A stretch of DNA of 64,000 bases from DAOTYE01 sp034434915 (GTDB taxonomy: Bacteria > Chloroflexota > Dehalococcoidia > Dehalococcoidales > RBG-16-60-22): the NCBI GenBank assembly GCA_034434915.1, contig DAOTYE010000001.1, forward strand, positions 54,272 to 118,271, in the 5' to 3' direction. The notes below the pieces were generated by a model. That model had not been told where the DNA came from. It was given only the letters and a program-made list of their open reading frames with translations, and made no database searches. Made by a program: the position numbers and the translations under genes. Of the stretch, positions 61,715 through 64,000 are shown piece after piece; positions within the stretch are counted from its first letter, which is position 1; each line of letters starts with the position of its first letter.

Positions 61715-62239
61715 ATGGAAGTCTCAGAAGCTCTGGCGATTATAGAGAAAATCATAGAAGCGCACCGGAAGCTCATCGTCAATGATTACGCCGCGCTGGA
61801 GAAAATGGCGAACGATGCCAGCGTCATGCGTGGGCTGGAATCAGGGATAGAAGCATTTATGCCCGGCAGGCATCTCGCTAAAGACGGCCCGGGAGAGATT
61901 GAGTTGCTTTTGACCTCAGTTGCCAGAGGCCTGCAGGCGCATTTTAACTTTGAGGAGACCAGCCTCCCCGGCGTCATTACCCAGTATGGCGATGAGGACA
62001 TGATGGCTACTCTGCGCATCATTCTCCAGGAACACGGTGATTTAAGAGGGCGCATCGCCCTTTCAGAAAAACATGTCTCTGATTTAGCCGGTGGCAAGCT
62101 GTCCCGCCAGGTCTGGGATGCTACCGCACATGATATGCGTGCGCATATCGCTCATACCAGAAGGCTACTGCTCACTCATGCCAGCACCGAGCAGAAATTG
62201 CTTCAAAGCATCAAGAATCGCCTGAAGGCAGGTGTTTAA
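61715..62239 (+). CDS. Hemerythrin-like (HHE) domain protein
   Basis: The 174-residue helical protein has hemerythrin-type ligands in EAHRKLIV, LQAHFNFEETSLP, EHGDLRGRIA and MRAHIAHTRRLLLTHASTE. It may bind non-haem iron and sense or protect against oxygen or NO. Its stop is 1 bp before the GTG chosen for nifS, so translation is coupled. The ATG follows AGGAGG. Confidence 0.78.
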   Translation: MEVSEALAIIEKIIEAHRKLIVNDYAALEKMANDASVMRGLESGIEAFMPGRHLAKDGPGEIELLLTSVARGLQAHFNFEETSLPGVITQYGDEDMMATLRIILQEHGDLRGRIALSEKHVSDLAGGKLSRQVWDATAHDMRAHIAHTRRLLLTHASTEQKLLQSIKNRLKAGV

Positions 62240-62240
62240 G

Positions 62241-63425
62241 GTGAAAAAAGTATATCTGGACAATGCGGCGACTACCCGTCTCCTCCCTGAAGTCAGAGAG
62301 GCGATGTTGCCATATCTGGATGAGCATTTCGGCAATCCGTCCTGCATCCATGAGTGGGGAGATGCGGCGCGGGAGGTGATGGAGGACGCCCGTGTTAAAG
62401 TGGCGGAACTCATCGGCGGCAGGGCTGAAGAGATAATCTTTACCAGCAGTGGTACGGAGAGCAACAATTTCGCTGTTAAAGGGCTGGCGCTCGCGCAACA
62501 GGGGAAGGGCAAGCACATCGTTGTCTCCGCCATTGAGCACTTCTCGGTTCTCCATCCGGCGCGGACTCTGGAAAAATGGGGCTTTGAATTGACGCAGGTC
62601 CCGGTGGATAGATACGGTGTCATTGACCCTGACGATGTGAAGAAGAGTTTGAGAAAGGACACCGTACTGGTCTCAATCATGCACGCCAATGGCGAGGTAG
62701 GCACCATTGAGCCTATCAAGGACATCTCTGCAATCACCCGCGAGCGGGGCATTATTTTCCATACTGACGCCATCGCCACTGCGGGGACTATTCCCGTTGA
62801 TGTGGCTGAGCTGGGGGTGGACGCCTTAAGTCTGGCAGGCAACCAGTTCTACGGTCCGAAGGGGGCAGGTGCCCTATGGTTGCGCAGAGGCGTACGCATC
62901 ATGCCGCTTCTGGAGGGCGGGATACAAGAAGGGGGCAGGCGTGCTGGCACAGAGAACATTCCAGCAATCGCCGGGTTGGGCAAAGCGGCTGAGCTTGCCA
63001 AAATAAACATGGCTAAGCGCATGAAACACCTGATTCCCCTCCGTGACCGGCTTCTCACCAGAATCCCTGAGCAAATTGAGCACGCGGTCATCACCGGTCA
63101 CCCAACAAATCGCACCCCTGGCAATGCCAGCTTCTGTATCCGCTTCATTGAAGGTGAAGCCATGCTCATGCTTTTGAACAGCCAGGGGATTGCCGTCTCC
63201 AGCGGCTCCGCCTGCACCTCGCGGGCGCTCAAGGCTTCCCACGTGCTCATTGCCATGGGGCTTTCCCATGAGATTGCGCAGGGTTCAATCCTGTTCTCAC
63301 TTGGCATTGACAATACCGCAGAAGATATTGACTATGTTCTGGAAACACTGCCACCAATCGTAGACCGGCTGAGGCAGATGTCTCCACTTTACGCTAAATT
63401 CGTCAAGACCGGCAAAGGAGGCTAG
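62241..63425 (+). CDS. Cysteine desulfurase-family protein lacking the usual PLP lysine
   Basis: The 394-residue class V aminotransferase-fold protein has KKVYLDNAATT, TSSGTESNNFAVKG, MHANGEVGTIEPI and HTDAIATAG. The active-site Cys325 is in SSGSACTSRA. Where IscS/NifS have HK before xxYGPKG, here Asn201-Gln202 stand (SLAGNQFYGPKGAG). It therefore appears to lack the Schiff-base lysine. The start is the GTG at 62241; 62232 is an in-frame alternative. iscU follows after 1 bp. Confidence 0.9.
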   Translation: MKKVYLDNAATTRLLPEVREAMLPYLDEHFGNPSCIHEWGDAAREVMEDARVKVAELIGGRAEEIIFTSSGTESNNFAVKGLALAQQGKGKHIVVSAIEHFSVLHPARTLEKWGFELTQVPVDRYGVIDPDDVKKSLRKDTVLVSIMHANGEVGTIEPIKDISAITRERGIIFHTDAIATAGTIPVDVAELGVDALSLAGNQFYGPKGAGALWLRRGVRIMPLLEGGIQEGGRRAGTENIPAIAGLGKAAELAKINMAKRMKHLIPLRDRLLTRIPEQIEHAVITGHPTNRTPGNASFCIRFIEGEAMLMLLNSQGIAVSSGSACTSRALKASHVLIAMGLSHEIAQGSILFSLGIDNTAEDIDYVLETLPPIVDRLRQMSPLYAKFVKTGKGG

Positions 63426-63426
63426 C

Positions 63427-63813
63427 ATGCCCATTTACAGTGAAAAGGTGATGGACCATTTCATGCACCCCCGCAATGTGGGAGAAATTGAGAACCCGGA
63501 TGGTGTGGGAGAGGTGGGCAATCCCGTGTGCGGGGATATGATGACATTTTACATAAAAGTGAAAGACGGCAGGCTTGCCGATGTAAAGTTCAAGACATTC
63601 GGGTGTGGTGCGGCAATCGCCGTCTCCAGCATAGTGAGTGAAATGGCAATCGGTATGACGCTGGAAGAAGCCAAAAAGATTACCCCTCAGAGGGTGGCTG
63701 ATGAGCTTCAGGGTCTGCCCAAGAATAAGTTTCACTGCTCCAATCTGGGCGCAGAGGCACTGAGTAAAGCGATTGACGATTACCTGAGCAAAAAGGGGGG
63801 AAGCAAAAAATAA
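63427..63813 (+). CDS. Fe-S cluster scaffold IscU/NifU-type
   Basis: The 128-residue scaffold has the three ligand cysteines in GNPVCGDMM, FKTFGCGAAIAVSS and NKFHCSNLGAEALSKAI, with the conserved Asp next to the first. It assembles clusters from sulfur supplied by a cysteine desulfurase. The ATG is 1 bp after the desulfurase-family stop, and the next gene overlaps its stop. Confidence 0.96.
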   Translation: MPIYSEKVMDHFMHPRNVGEIENPDGVGEVGNPVCGDMMTFYIKVKDGRLADVKFKTFGCGAAIAVSSIVSEMAIGMTLEEAKKITPQRVADELQGLPKNKFHCSNLGAEALSKAIDDYLSKKGGSKK

Positions 63814-64000
63814 TGCCCGCCAGCGCCACTATTCCATATCCTGACATAAGAACTCCGGCCGTCCTCATTGACCTGAACAAGCTGGAAACGAATATAGAAG
63901 AAATGTCTCAGCTTGCCGCCAGGGCGAAGGTAAGGCTGAGGGTGCACGTGAAGGTCCACATGTGTGCTGAGATTGCCAGGATGCAGATAAAAGCCGGTGC
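63813..64000 (+). CDS. D-threonine aldolase/alanine racemase-fold protein (partial, N-terminus)
   Basis: About 62 residues are visible. They are RTPAVLIDLNKLETNIEEMSQ, then RLRVHVKVHMCAEIARMQIKAG, matching the N-terminal PLP-lysine block of D-threonine aldolase and D-serine dehydratase-like enzymes. There RPHxKTHK is usual; here it reads RVHVKVHM, keeping the first Lys. The ATG overlaps the iscU stop (TAATG). The rest lies beyond the window. Confidence 0.85.
   Translation, partial: MPASATIPYPDIRTPAVLIDLNKLETNIEEMSQLAARAKVRLRVHVKVHMCAEIARMQIKAG

Noticed and set aside
1..64000. CRISPR array, prophage or insertion sequence
   Set aside because: I saw no evenly spaced direct repeats, Cas genes, transposase, integrase or phage structural genes.

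Overview
The window reads as a chromosomal segment of an anaerobic bacterium, most plausibly a Chloroflexota of the Dehalococcoidia type. That placement is my inference. It rests on a domain-split, archaeal-style glutamate synthase, a two-subunit glycine decarboxylase, a Lrp/AsnC regulator, a DUF4349 lipoprotein, many ferritin-like diiron proteins, an archaeal-looking winged-helix regulator, and no aerobic respiratory genes. Promoters of the sigma-70 type (TTGACA / TATAAT, 16-18 bp spacing) are easy to find and help decide several start codons. I saw no insertion sequence, prophage or CRISPR array.

Layout. 1-5.2 kb (minus): one operon mixing glutamate synthase pieces (ferredoxin, FAD oxidoreductase, glutaminase domain, FMN/Fe-S domain) with hisH and hisF. 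5.3-9.5 kb (minus): gcvH-gcvPA-gcvPB-lipB behind a tandem glycine riboswitch with its own terminator. 9.6-18.2 kb: a frameshifted methyltransferase, serA with a small cysteine-containing protein, a DUF4349 lipoprotein, DUF167, a CinA-type amidase, RNase PH, and proB-x-proA. 18.4-30.3 kb: mfd, a CBS protein, a TlyA-type methyltransferase, purF, lexA with an SOS box, a class II aldolase, ilvE, a stand-alone 2-oxoacid dehydrogenase E1 alpha/beta pair, and a Lrp regulator with an apparently leaderless transcript.

30.3-44.0 kb is a sugar and sugar-acid catabolic block: rhaD-rhaB, an epimerase, a CoA-transferase, then a TRAP transporter with two DapA-family aldolases and a KDG-type kinase, divergent from a GntR regulator and a Ldh2-type dehydrogenase. 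A DUF362 gene remnant lies inside the TRAP operon.

44.1-52.1 kb is the most striking region. It holds a compact minus-strand operon: a secreted protein with the domain plan of vertebrate intrinsic factor/transcobalamin (alpha-barrel repeats plus a DUF4430 domain), a membrane-anchored protein, a DUF4430 exported protein, EcfT, a fused double ATPase and an ECF S component. A winged-helix regulator precedes it, with a palindrome just downstream of the operon promoter. I propose it captures and imports a corrinoid or similar cofactor.

52.3-64 kb: tRNA-Val(CAC), a VOC protein, a multi-pass membrane protein and a methyltransferase. An oxidative-stress cluster follows (four ferritin-like proteins, CoA-binding protein, glutaredoxin, thioredoxin reductase). 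Then come a lipoprotein gene broken by three single-base frameshifts, a small Cys-rich protein, a BASS-family transporter, a YHS protein and a hemerythrin-like protein. The window ends with a NifS/IscU pair in which NifS lacks the usual PLP lysine, and the start of a D-threonine-aldolase-like gene.
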